Assembly: GCF_028416595.1 (NCBI RefSeq)
Contig: NZ_JAMQKC010000002.1
Span: 62,001-126,000 of the forward strand
Direction: 5' to 3'
Length of the DNA: 64,000 nt
Source of the DNA: Aquibacillus salsiterrae
Lineage (GTDB): Bacteria > Bacillota > Bacilli > Bacillales > Amphibacillaceae
In this document: piece by piece, positions 17,683-28,869 of the stretch
Numbering within the stretch: the stretch's first letter is position 1
Layout: each line of letters starts with the position of its first letter
Position numbers and translations under genes: made by a program
The notes under the pieces: generated by a model
The model's database searches: none
What the model saw: only the letters and a program-made list of their open reading frames with translations
What the model was told of the DNA's origin: nothing

Positions 17683-18675
17683 ATGGTGACAATAAAGGAT
17701 GTGGCAGAGAAGTCAGGGGTTTCTATTACGACGGTTTCTCGTGTATTGAACAATGATCCAAATCTCTCTGTTACTGATGAGACGCGTGAAAAAGTTTATG
17801 AGGTTGCGGATAAACTGAATTACAAAAAGAAAATGGTAAGGCCACTTGTTAAGAATGTGGTGTTTTTATATTGGTTGACAGATGTTGAGGAACTTGAGGA
17901 CGTTTATTTTAAAGCGATGCGATTGGAATTGGAAAAGCTTGCGAAAAACTTTAATGTTGAGCTAACGACGTATAAGATTGGTCAGGGGATAGGGAGTATT
18001 CCAAGAGATATAGAAGGCTTTGTTGCTGTTGGGACGTTTTCTGATAGAGAGCTTGCGCATCTTAGAAGTATTACTCAACACGGGGTTTTTCTTGACACCT
18101 CACCAGACCCGATTCATTTTGATTCGGTAAGACCAGATCTTGCTCAGGTCGTTCGAAGATCAATTGATTTTCTAGTAGGTAAGGGACATAAGGAGATTGG
18201 GTTCATTGGTGGAACTTATCATAACCCGAACACAGATGTCGATGAAATGGACTTGCGAGAAGTGGCGTTTCGTCAATACATGGCTGAAAAAGGTTTGCTT
18301 AATGAGAGAAATGTGTTTATTCATCGTGGGTTCTCGGTTGATAATGGGTATAAGTTGATGAAACATGCTGTCAATACACTAGGGGACGAGTTACCGACTG
18401 CCTTCGTTACGGCAGCGGATCCTATTGCAGTCGGTTGTTTACAAGCGCTAAATGAAGCTGAAATATCAATACCGAGTAGAGTGTCCGTCATAGGAATTAA
18501 TAATATTAGTGTTGCCAAATACGTTTCACCACCACTTACTACTTTTGATATTGACTTACGTGAAATGTGCAAAAGTGCTTTACAACTCTTAGTTGAACGA
18601 ATCGTTGAAAATCGAAAAATTACTAAAACATTATTTATTGGACCTGAAATGATTATTAGAAAAAGTACAAATTAG
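17683..18675 (+). CDS. ganR: LacI-family repressor of the galactan operon
   Basis: A 330-aa LacI/GalR regulator, the length of B. subtilis GanR. The N-terminal helix-turn-helix reads MVTIKDVAEKSGVSITTVSRVLN, with the hinge near residue 50 and a periplasmic-binding-protein-like effector domain (VGKGHKEIGFIGG, GDELPTAFVTAADPIAVGCLQAL). It is directly upstream of ganSPQAB. By analogy it represses the operon and is released by galactobiose or another galactan breakdown product. The ATG at 17683 follows AGGGGGGA; the frame upstream overlaps the operator region and is unlikely to be translated. Confidence 0.88.
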   Translation: MVTIKDVAEKSGVSITTVSRVLNNDPNLSVTDETREKVYEVADKLNYKKKMVRPLVKNVVFLYWLTDVEELEDVYFKAMRLELEKLAKNFNVELTTYKIGQGIGSIPRDIEGFVAVGTFSDRELAHLRSITQHGVFLDTSPDPIHFDSVRPDLAQVVRRSIDFLVGKGHKEIGFIGGTYHNPNTDVDEMDLREVAFRQYMAEKGLLNERNVFIHRGFSVDNGYKLMKHAVNTLGDELPTAFVTAADPIAVGCLQALNEAEISIPSRVSVIGINNISVAKYVSPPLTTFDIDLREMCKSALQLLVERIVENRKITKTLFIGPEMIIRKSTN

Positions 18676-18683
18676 CGGATAGA

Positions 18684-18730
18684 AAAGAGACTGTCTAAGT
18701 GAAAAGCCTTAAGATTGTCTCTTTTTTTGT
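18684..18730 (+). terminator. Terminator of ganR
   Basis: AAAGAGAC (18684-18691) pairs with GTCTCTTT (18717-18724), followed by a T-rich run; the inner part also pairs partially. Confidence 0.7.
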
Positions 18731-18816
18731 GTGCATCTGCATTGTTTTGTTTTGTTTAATTACGTTAGAAAACTCCATCCTAAATGTTTATATGCAAAAC
18801 ATCATTTAATCTTTTT

Positions 18817-18857
18817 AGTAAAAATTTTTACTTAAATGAGTAAAAAAATTGTTTACT
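18817..18857 (+). promoter_or_regulatory. Two GanR operators overlapping the ganS promoter
   Basis: AGTAAAAATTTTTACT (18817-18832, perfect) and AGTAAA-N7-TTTACT (18839-18857) repeat the palindrome found before ganR. The second covers the -35 TTTACT (18852-18857) of a promoter with 17-bp spacing and an extended -10, TGCTATATT (18872-18880). Binding would block transcription of ganSPQAB. Confidence 0.75.
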
Positions 18858-18885
18858 AATTTTATTAGCTATGCTATATTAATTG

Positions 18886-18899
18886 CATAAAACGTTTTC
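18886..18899 (+). promoter_or_regulatory. cre-like CcpA site in the ganS leader
   Basis: ATAAAACGTTTTCA fits 12 of 14 positions of the TGWAARCGYTWNCW consensus and lies just downstream of the ganS -10, a roadblock/repression position. Two mismatches make it tentative. Confidence 0.4.
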
Positions 18900-18948
18900 A
18901 TCTATTTTGGAAGCGTAATACAATACAACGATGAAGGGATGTTAATCG

Positions 18949-20238
18949 GTGAAAAACATCAAAAAGATTTTGGGGATTTTTAGTTTATTGGCTTTAGTTT
19001 TTGCTTTAGTAGCGTGTGGACCACAAGAAGATAGTGGACAAGCTACCGGTGATGAAGGAAAAAAGGAAGATAACAATAAAGAATATGATTTACTAGTGTG
19101 GGAAGATGTGGAAAAGTCTGAAGGAATTGCGGATGCAGTTGCTAAGTTTGAAGAAGAAAACGATGTTAAAGTAAAAGTGGTAGAGAAAGCTTATGCGCAA
19201 CAAATTGAAGATCTACGTTTAGATGGACCGGGTGGAACTGGCCCAGACGTTTTCACAATGCCCGGTGACCAAATTGGTACAGCGGTTGTCGAAGGTTTAC
19301 TAAAGGAACTTAACGTAGGAGAAGATGTAACTTCTATCTATACAGAAGCTGCAATGAATTCTCAAACAGTGGATGGAAAAGTTTACGGTCTACCGAAAGC
19401 GGTTGAAACTACAATGTTGTTCTATAACAAAGACATTGTATCAGAAGATGAATTACCTACTACTCTAGATGGTTGGTATGATCTTTCAAAAGAATTAACA
19501 GATGGTGAGAACTTTGGATTATTGGCATTGTTTGACCAAATCTATTATGCAAACAGTGTATTAAGTGGATATGGCGGGTATATTTTTGGTCAAGATGAAA
19601 ATGGTAACTACATTCCAACCGATCTTGGACTAAACAATGAAGGTGCAATCGAAGGTGCCAATCAGATTCAAAAGTTCTATGCAGAAAAACTATTTCCATC
19701 TGGAATCATTGGTGAGCAAGGTATTCAAGTACTAGACTCACTTTTCTCAGAAGGTAAAGCAGCAGCTGTTATCTCAGGTCCTTGGAACTTAGGGCCATAT
19801 GAAGAAGCAGGCATCGATTACGGTGTTGTAAAGCTACCGGAATTGGCTAACGGTGAAAATATGAGTGCATTCGTTGGAGTGAAAAGCTATAACGTAAGTG
19901 CTTACTCTAAAAATGCTGAACTTGCTGAAAAGTTAGTAGTATTTTTAGCGAATGAAGAAAACTCTAAAACAAGATATGAACTTACAAAAGAAGTACCAGC
20001 TGTAGCTGCATTAGCTGATGATCCGGCTGTAACAGAAAGTGAAGCAGCACAAGCCGTAGCTGAACAATCTCAGTTCTCTGAATTAATGCCAAACATACCT
20101 GAAATGAACTCTGTTTGGGATCCTGCTGATGCTGCACTTCAAACAATTGCAACAGGAAAAGCTGAACCTAAAGAAGCGTTAGACCAAGCTGTTGAAACAA
20201 TAAAAGGATCGATTGAAGCTGCAAATAGCAGTAAGTAA
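18949..20238 (+). CDS. ganS: Galactooligosaccharide ABC transporter substrate-binding lipoprotein
   Basis: A 429-aa solute-binding lipoprotein with signal peptide and lipobox LVACG, an acidic linker (residues 25-45), then a maltose-binding-protein-like fold (YDLLVWEDVEKSEGIADAVAKFEEEN, GPDVFTMPGDQIG, ISGPWNLGPYEEAGIDYGV). It is the first gene of ganSPQAB and would capture galactooligosaccharides released by GanB. The start is GTG at 18949, after AAGGGATG. No ATPase gene is in the cluster; B. subtilis uses the shared MsmX. Confidence 0.9.
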   Translation: MKNIKKILGIFSLLALVFALVACGPQEDSGQATGDEGKKEDNNKEYDLLVWEDVEKSEGIADAVAKFEEENDVKVKVVEKAYAQQIEDLRLDGPGGTGPDVFTMPGDQIGTAVVEGLLKELNVGEDVTSIYTEAAMNSQTVDGKVYGLPKAVETTMLFYNKDIVSEDELPTTLDGWYDLSKELTDGENFGLLALFDQIYYANSVLSGYGGYIFGQDENGNYIPTDLGLNNEGAIEGANQIQKFYAEKLFPSGIIGEQGIQVLDSLFSEGKAAAVISGPWNLGPYEEAGIDYGVVKLPELANGENMSAFVGVKSYNVSAYSKNAELAEKLVVFLANEENSKTRYELTKEVPAVAALADDPAVTESEAAQAVAEQSQFSELMPNIPEMNSVWDPADAALQTIATGKAEPKEALDQAVETIKGSIEAANSSK

Positions 20239-20252
20239 TTAAATTAGCATAC

Positions 20253-20343
20253 ATGGTGTCAAACTTATGTTTGGCACCATTCCATTACTAAGGTAATTTT
20301 TTCATTTATACTATCAGCTAGTTTGAAGCGGATAGCTGATAGT
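20253..20343 (+). other. Two strong hairpins in the ganS-ganP gap
   Basis: ATGGTGTCAAAC / GTTTGGCACCAT (20253-20264 and 20269-20280, tetraloop ttat) has no T run. ACTATCAGCTA / TAGCTGATAGT (20310-20320 and 20333-20343) is a second perfect stem. Such hairpins after a binding-protein gene often stabilise its mRNA or attenuate read-through. Confidence 0.6.
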
Positions 20344-20391
20344 GTAAGTGGAACGACAAGACAAATACTACTTCTTAACTTTTCAGCATGA

Positions 20392-20513
20392 AAAAGCGAA
20401 TAGCTCGGGCGCTTAGCTCCTCGGGGTCATAAGGTAATTCCTTTTGTGGCAAAGAACGCCACAGGGCTTGTCTTATGCCTGTCGGGTTTACCAAGACGCC
20501 TACGCTTTTCCTA
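20392..20513 (+). repeat. Interspersed near-palindromic repeat between ganS and ganP
   Basis: A diverged copy of the family (tagctcgggcgcttagctcc ... gcctgtcgggtttaccaaga ... gcttttc) inserted within the operon, immediately upstream of the ganP ribosome site. Confidence 0.65.
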
Positions 20514-20529
20514 TAAAAGGGGTGAAATC

Positions 20530-21783
20530 ATGCAACATCGTACACGTGCATTAATACTTTCGATTATACCTGGGTTTGGACAATTTTATAATAAGCAGTG
20601 GGTGAAGGGTCTTGTGTACCTGGTGCTAACTGCATCGTTCTTTATAGTATTTAAAGATCTGTTAAATATGGGATTATGGGGAATTGTTACGTTAGGTACA
20701 GAAGTGCCGAGAGATAACTCCATTTTCTTGTTAGCAGAAGGTATTTTAGCAGTAATAGTAACTGTAATGGGTTTATTTATTTACTATTTAAACTTAAAAG
20801 ATGCATATAAAAATGGAAGATTAAGGGATGAAGGGAAACTTCCAAATACGTTACGTGATCAGTATAGAAATTTAGTAGAACAAGGCTATCCTTACGTCGT
20901 GGCCGGACCTTCACTATTTATTCTGATTTTTGCTGTCGTGTTTCCGATTCTTTTTAGCATTGCTTTAGCATTTACCAACTATGACTTATACCATTCTCCA
21001 CCTGCTAAATTAATAGATTGGGTTGGATTAGATACATTTGCCAATATCTTCACTGTTGATATTTGGCGTTCTACTTTTTTTGATGTTCTTGCATGGACAG
21101 TTGTTTGGACGCTGTGTGCGTCGACACTTCAAGTAAGTCTAGGTATTTTCTTGGCAGTAGTTGTTAACCAAAAGGATCTACGTTTTAAAAAGTTTATTCG
21201 TACAGTTCTTGTCCTGCCATGGGCAGTGCCAGGATTTGTTACAATTCTAGTTTTTGCTGGTTTATTTAATGATAGTTTTGGTGCAATTAATAATGATATT
21301 TTAGCATTTTTCGGGATTGATCCCGTTCCATGGTTAACCGATGCCAATTGGTCAAGACTAGCGTTAATCATGATGCAAGGTTGGTTGGGATTTCCTTTCG
21401 TCTTTCTTGTAACAACAGGTGTTTTACAATCCATTCCTGAAGAATTATATGAGGCCGCAACGATTGATGGAGCATCAATTTTTGCGAAATTTAAAAATAT
21501 CACGTTTCCAATGATTTTGATTGCGATGGCTCCAATTATCATTACACAGTTCACATTCAATTTTAATAACTTTAATATTATTTATCTATTCAACGGTGGT
21601 GGACCAGCGATGCCTGGAACAACAGCTGGCGGAACAGATATTCTAGTTTCGTGGATTTATAAATTAACCATGCAGTCAAGTCAGTACTCACTAGCTGCAG
21701 CACTTACTATTTTGTTATCCATTTTTGTTATCGCGATTGCGTTATGGCAATTCAGAAAAACGAATTCATTTAAGGAGGAATAA
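20530..21783 (+). CDS. ganP: Galactooligosaccharide ABC transporter permease, MalF-like
   Basis: A 417-aa inner-membrane permease. An N-terminal extension with a short TM hairpin (PGFGQFYNKQWVKGLVY) precedes the MalF-type helices; the EAA loop reads EELYEAATIDGASIFAKFKNITFPM. Its length matches B. subtilis GanP (about 418 aa). The ATG at 20530 follows AAAGGGGTG; the longer open frame from 20446 runs through the interspersed repeat and is not coding. The stop is 4 bp before ganQ. Confidence 0.92.
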   Translation: MQHRTRALILSIIPGFGQFYNKQWVKGLVYLVLTASFFIVFKDLLNMGLWGIVTLGTEVPRDNSIFLLAEGILAVIVTVMGLFIYYLNLKDAYKNGRLRDEGKLPNTLRDQYRNLVEQGYPYVVAGPSLFILIFAVVFPILFSIALAFTNYDLYHSPPAKLIDWVGLDTFANIFTVDIWRSTFFDVLAWTVVWTLCASTLQVSLGIFLAVVVNQKDLRFKKFIRTVLVLPWAVPGFVTILVFAGLFNDSFGAINNDILAFFGIDPVPWLTDANWSRLALIMMQGWLGFPFVFLVTTGVLQSIPEELYEAATIDGASIFAKFKNITFPMILIAMAPIIITQFTFNFNNFNIIYLFNGGGPAMPGTTAGGTDILVSWIYKLTMQSSQYSLAAALTILLSIFVIAIALWQFRKTNSFKEE

Positions 21784-21786
21784 GAG

Positions 21787-22638
21787 ATGATTTTAAACGT
21801 GAAGAAAAAGAATTTCATTCGACTATTCGTCTCTTATCTCATCGTATTTTTTATGGTCGTAGTCATTATCTATCCATTGATATGGACGGTGGGTGCAAGC
21901 TTTAATCCTGGTAACAGTTTGATTAGTACCTCAATCATTCCGAAAAATCCAACCTTGGATCACTATAAAGAACTATTTGCTGGAAAAGAAAGTTTGCAAT
22001 ACGGACAATGGTATTTAAACTCATTGAAAATTAGTATCTTTACCATGATTGGAACGGTAATTAGTGTTTCCTTTACCGCTTATGCCTTTTCTCGTTTCCG
22101 CTTTAAAGGTAGAAAAAACGGATTGGTCCTATTCCTATTATTGCAAATGATTCCGCAGTTTTCTGCACTAATTGCGCTATTTGTTTTTGCGCAAATGCTC
22201 GGATTAATGAACAGTCACTGGTTACTAATCTTCCTCTATATTGGTGGATTAATTCCGATGAACACGTATCTAATGAAGGGATACTTAGATGCCATTCCGG
22301 TGTCATTAGATGAAAGTGCTCGAATTGATGGGGCGAGTAACACAAGAATTTTCCTGCAAATTCTTATGCCATTATCAAGACCGATGATTGCCGTAATAGC
22401 GATGAACGGTTTCACAAACCCGCTCGGTGACTTCGTTTTATCTTCGGTGATTTTAAGGGATCCAGAATCCTATACGTTACCAATCGGCTTATATAACTTG
22501 GTCAATGACGTTATGGGTGCAAGCTACACAACCTTTGCTGCTGGTGCAATTTTAATTAGTATTCCAGTTGCTGTTATCTTTGTCATGCTCCAGAAGCATT
22601 TCGTTTCGGGACTCACAGCCGGTGGTACGAAAGGTTAA
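21787..22638 (+). CDS. ganQ: Galactooligosaccharide ABC transporter permease, MalG-like
   Basis: A 283-aa permease with six membrane helices and the EAA loop VSLDESARIDGASNTRIFLQILMPLSRP. It pairs with GanP to form the translocation channel for galactooligosaccharides. The gene starts 4 bp after ganP with AAGGAGGA inside the ganP end, indicating coupled translation. The C-terminus VSGLTAGGTKG is typical of MalG-type proteins. Confidence 0.93.
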   Translation: MILNVKKKNFIRLFVSYLIVFFMVVVIIYPLIWTVGASFNPGNSLISTSIIPKNPTLDHYKELFAGKESLQYGQWYLNSLKISIFTMIGTVISVSFTAYAFSRFRFKGRKNGLVLFLLLQMIPQFSALIALFVFAQMLGLMNSHWLLIFLYIGGLIPMNTYLMKGYLDAIPVSLDESARIDGASNTRIFLQILMPLSRPMIAVIAMNGFTNPLGDFVLSSVILRDPESYTLPIGLYNLVNDVMGASYTTFAAGAILISIPVAVIFVMLQKHFVSGLTAGGTKG

Positions 22639-22739
22639 ATCAGATCAAATAGGGCGAGTTTTCTTTATCGTTACGAATATAGAATGACCCGTCCTTTCCT
22701 AACCAGTGGACAAAATTAGAAATACGAGGAGAGGGTAAT

Positions 22740-24797
22740 ATGCCAAAACAACCAAAGAAATCAGTTACTAAAGCAGATTTTATGCTTCATGGCGGCGACT
22801 ACAATCCTGATCAATGGCTAGATCGTCCAGATATTTTATCCGATGACATCAAATTCATGAAGTTATCGCATACCAATACATTTTCGGTGGGCATATTTGC
22901 TTGGAGTGCACTTGAGCCTGAAGAAGGTGTCTACACGTTTGAATGGTTAGATGAAATTATTGATAACATTTACAGCATTGGTGGTCGTGTTATTTTAGCT
23001 ACACCAAGTGGGGCCCGTCCTGCTTGGATGTCGCAAAAGTATCCGGAAGTGTTACGAGTAAATGCAAGACGTGAAAAACACTTGCACGGTGCTAGGCACA
23101 ACCACTGTTTTACATCCGAGGTTTACCGAGAAAAAACACAAACAATAAACCGTTTGCTTGCAGAACGATACGGGGAACATCCTGCATTAATCATGTGGCA
23201 TATTTCCAATGAATACGGGGGGGAATGTCACTGTGGCAAATGCCAAAACGCCTTCCGTGAGTGGTTGAAAGTAAAATACAACAATGATTTAAAGGCATTA
23301 AACGACGCATGGTGGGGACCGTTTTGGAGCCATACCATCTTTGATTGGTCGCAAATTGATTCACCATCCCCAATTGGAGAGAATGCTGTTCACGGCCATA
23401 ATTTGGATTGGAAAAGATTCGTAACAGACCAAACGATTGATTTTTACAAAAATGAAATTGTGCCTATTCGTGAGATAACACCAGATATTCCGATAACTAC
23501 TAATTTTATGGCGGATACATTCGACTTAATTCCGTTCCAAGGCTTAGATTATAGTGAATTCGCAGAACACCTTGATGTAATTAGTTGGGATGCCTATCCA
23601 GCTTGGCACAATGACTGGGAAACTACTGCTGACCTCGCGATGAAGGTAGGTTTTATTGATGACCTTTATCGTAGCATGAAGCAGCAGCCGTTTTTGCTTA
23701 TGGAGTCAACACCAAGTCACGTGAACTGGCATGAAGTCAATAAAGCAAAACGTCCAGGCATGCAACTCCTTTCATCGATGCAAATGATCGCGCATGGTTC
23801 AGATAGTGTCATGTATTTTCAATGGCGTAAGTCGCGTGGGTCATCAGAAAAGTTCCATGGCGCTGTTGTTGACCATGATAACAGCCCAAATAATCGTGTG
23901 TTTCAAGAGGTAGCTGAAGTTGGTAAGACGCTTGAAAAATTGTCAGATGTAGTTGGAACAAACCGCAAAGCTGATGTTGCAATTTTTTATGATTGGGAAA
24001 GTAATTGGGCATTAAACGATGCACAGGGATATGGATTAAAAACAAAGCGGTATCCACAAACATTGCAAGACCATTATCGTACGTTTTGGGAAAATGATAT
24101 CCCGGTTGATGTCGTTACAAAGGAACATGACTTTTCTAACTACAAGCTACTAGTTGTTCCGATGCTTTATTTAGTTAGTGAAGATACGATAGCTCGTTTG
24201 AGAAAATATGTGGCAGCCGGCGGACGTTTAGTTATGACATACATTAGTGGCGTGGTGAACGAACACGACCTAACATACCTTGGTGGTTGGCACAAAGACC
24301 TGCGAGAAATGTTTGGTATTAATCCAGTCGAAACAGATACGTTTTTCCCGAATGATCGAAACGCGATTACCTATGCAGGTAAAACGTATGAAGTAAAGGA
24401 TTATGCGACAGTTATTGAACTAGGAAATGCACAAGCGCAGGCTGTCTATCATGATGATTTTTATGCGAATACACCAGCTGTAACGAGCAATTCTTACGGT
24501 GAAGGAAAGACCTATTATATAGGTGCACGCTTAGAAGATGATTTTCATCGTAATTTCTATCAACAGTTGATTGCTGAACTAGGGCTTGCGCCAGTAGTAA
24601 AAGTAACCCATGGTAAAGGTGTTTCCGTTCAAACGCGCCAAAGTGAAGATACTAACTATGTGTTTGTGATGAACTTTACCGAGGAAGAACAAGTCGTTGG
24701 ACTGGAGTCGCCAGTGACCGATCTAGTAACAAAAGAATCTCTTTCCGGTGAGATTACACTTAAACGATATGAAGTTCGTATTCTAGAAGCGAAATAA
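22740..24797 (+). CDS. ganA: GH42 beta-galactosidase
   Basis: A 685-aa intracellular GH42 enzyme that hydrolyses imported galactooligosaccharides to galactose. Acid/base E158 lies in HISNEYGG and nucleophile E322 in LMESTPSHVNW. Zinc-site cysteines C123, C163, C165 and C168 (NHCFTSE; GECHCGKCQ) are intact. The A-domain barrel is followed by the trimerisation and C-terminal beta domains. No signal peptide. Fourth gene of the gan operon; the ribosome site GAGGAGAGG precedes the ATG. Confidence 0.95.
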   Translation: MPKQPKKSVTKADFMLHGGDYNPDQWLDRPDILSDDIKFMKLSHTNTFSVGIFAWSALEPEEGVYTFEWLDEIIDNIYSIGGRVILATPSGARPAWMSQKYPEVLRVNARREKHLHGARHNHCFTSEVYREKTQTINRLLAERYGEHPALIMWHISNEYGGECHCGKCQNAFREWLKVKYNNDLKALNDAWWGPFWSHTIFDWSQIDSPSPIGENAVHGHNLDWKRFVTDQTIDFYKNEIVPIREITPDIPITTNFMADTFDLIPFQGLDYSEFAEHLDVISWDAYPAWHNDWETTADLAMKVGFIDDLYRSMKQQPFLLMESTPSHVNWHEVNKAKRPGMQLLSSMQMIAHGSDSVMYFQWRKSRGSSEKFHGAVVDHDNSPNNRVFQEVAEVGKTLEKLSDVVGTNRKADVAIFYDWESNWALNDAQGYGLKTKRYPQTLQDHYRTFWENDIPVDVVTKEHDFSNYKLLVVPMLYLVSEDTIARLRKYVAAGGRLVMTYISGVVNEHDLTYLGGWHKDLREMFGINPVETDTFFPNDRNAITYAGKTYEVKDYATVIELGNAQAQAVYHDDFYANTPAVTSNSYGEGKTYYIGARLEDDFHRNFYQQLIAELGLAPVVKVTHGKGVSVQTRQSEDTNYVFVMNFTEEEQVVGLESPVTDLVTKESLSGEITLKRYEVRILEAK

Positions 24798-24862
24798 TAT
24801 TGGTTTTGGGCAGGTTCTTTGGTCAGAATGGCTGAGGGAACTGTCTTTAAAGCCACTCCGTT

Positions 24863-24876
24863 TGTAAGCGTTTCAT
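24863..24876 (+). promoter_or_regulatory. cre site upstream of the galactanase gene
   Basis: TGTAAGCGTTTCAT matches the CcpA cre consensus at 13 of 14 positions and lies 31 bp before the galactanase start, within the operon. It suggests extra glucose repression of the secreted enzyme. Confidence 0.6.
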
Positions 24877-24907
24877 AAAATTGAGGATTGAAAGGCGGAA
24901 GAGTGTT

Positions 24908-27435
<2,528 letters not shown>

Positions 27436-27445
27436 TTAAATTTCG

Positions 27446-27495
27446 AAGATGGTTTTTGCGGCCTGCTTTTTGGGACTGCATGAACCATCTTTTTT
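27446..27495 (+). terminator. Terminator of the gan operon
   Basis: AAGATGGTT (27446-27454) pairs with AACCATCTT (27483-27491), followed by TTTT. Confidence 0.75.
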
Positions 27496-27520
27496 AAAAG
27501 ATAAGAAAGTATAAAAAGAT

Positions 27521-27650
27521 CCAAGAGCTGTCTAGCTCCGGGCGCCTACCCCCTCGAGGTCTTAAGCAGAAAATCTTTGTGTCAAAGAGCGACACATAGA
27601 TTTTCTGCTTAAGCTTGTCGGGGGTGGGCAAGGCGCCCTGCGCTTTTCTT
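27521..27650 (+). repeat. Interspersed near-palindromic repeat, best-preserved palindrome
   Basis: This copy shows the full arm pairing: gcgcctaccccctcgaggtc and the right arm with cttgtcgggggtgggcaagg and gcgc. The core is a second perfect inverted repeat, CTTAAGCAGAAAATCT ... AGATTTTCTGCTTAAG. It sits directly upstream of tandem array 2. Confidence 0.8.
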
Positions 27651-27675
27651 ACTTGTCTTAGCTTCAGGACTAGCC

Positions 27676-28435
27676 CTCGACAGAATTGAGTTCAAAAAAG
27701 TAAAAAGAGTCGATGAAGGTGTTCATTATCGACAGAATTGGGTTCGAAAAAGTAAAAAGAGTCGATGGAGGTGTTCATTATCGACAGAATTGAGTTCGAG
27801 AAAGTAAAAAGAGTCGATGATGGGCTTCATTATCGACAGAATTGGGTTCGAAAAAGTAAAAAGAGTCGATGAGGGGCTTCATTATCGACAGAATTGAGTT
27901 CGAAAAAGTAAAAAGAGTCGATGGAGGTGTTCATTATCGACAGAATTGAGTTCGAGAAAGTAAAAAGAGTCGATGGAGGTGTTCATTATCGACAGAATTG
28001 GGTTCGAAAAAGTAAAAAGAGTCGATGAGGTGTTCATTATCGACAGAATTGGGTTCGAGAAAGTAAAAAGAGTCGATGAGGGGCTTCATTATCGACAGAA
28101 TTGGGTTCGAGAAAGTAAAAAGAGTCGATGAGGGGCTTCATTATCGACAGAATTGAGTTCAAAAAAGTAAAAAGAGTCGATGAAGGTGTTCATTATCGAC
28201 AGAATTGGGTTTGATAAAGCAAAAAGAGTCGATGAAGGTGTTCATTATCGACAGAATTGGGTTCGAAAAAGTAAAAAGAGTCGATGAGGTGCTTCGTTAT
28301 CGACAGAATTGAGTTCGAAAAAGTAAAAAGTGTAGATGAGGGGCTTCATTATCGACAGAATTGGGTTCGAGAAAGTAAAAAGTGTAGATGAACGAGCCGA
28401 TCATCGACAGAATTAGGTTCACATAAGTGAAAATT
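27676..28435 (+). repeat. 52-bp tandem hairpin array 2 (about 14 units)
   Basis: Fourteen head-to-tail units with a 52-bp period, each with arms GTCGAT ... ATCGAC around a short G/T-rich loop (gaggggcttcatt or gaaggtgttcatt) and the linker agaattgggttcgaaaaagt. The last two units carry gtagat in place of gtcgat, breaking the stem. Period and arm sequence are shared with the array at 13821-14319, but loops and linkers differ, so the two arrays homogenise separately. No coding potential. Confidence 0.85.
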
Positions 28436-28808
28436 ATCTACAATGACACCGATTACTATTTAAAGAAGCTTGCGTTGGCTTGAAATTAACGTACCCCATG
28501 ATTGGACAGTATATCAAACGACAAGCTATAGAAAACCGCCCTAAATTAACAACGCCGTTCCATTGCACGATCTGTGTATGGATAGGGTCTTTATACCTGT
28601 AAGTTGACCTCTTACTAGAAATGGTCCTAGTTTGGAAGGGAGTCTCGAAAATTGTCGACGGAGTCATCTTTTTGTCAGGCGCGTCTTATGGATGGGCTTA
28701 TTAGATTAATCAATTTTAATGCCGGAACGAGTTAATAGACTGACTTTTTGTGCCAAAATCTACTTAATATCGACAAACTAGCTAAAATGACCCATTAATT
28801 TTACAACA
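28436..28808 (+). other. Intergenic region upstream of the protease gene
   Basis: I see no gene, RNA or repeat here that I can support. Confidence 0.4.
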
Positions 28809-28836
28809 TTTACAAAACTTCAATCCGTGCTATCAT
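28809..28836 (+). promoter_or_regulatory. Probable promoter of the secreted protease gene
   Basis: -35 TTTACA (28809-28814), 16-bp spacer, -10 TATCAT (28831-28836). Confidence 0.5.
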
Positions 28837-28869
28837 TTCTTATCTTTTAATTTGGAGGGAGATAAAGCC

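Noticed and set aside
20446-20529. N-terminal extension of GanP
   Set aside because: It translates the interspersed repeat; the ATG at 20530 has a good ribosome site and gives the family length.
21129-21560. 143-codon minus-strand open frame inside ganP
   Set aside because: Antisense shadow; the ganP frame has clear family motifs.
28434-28667. 77-codon minus-strand open frame upstream of the protease gene
   Set aside because: No ribosome site or similarity; composition does not look coding.
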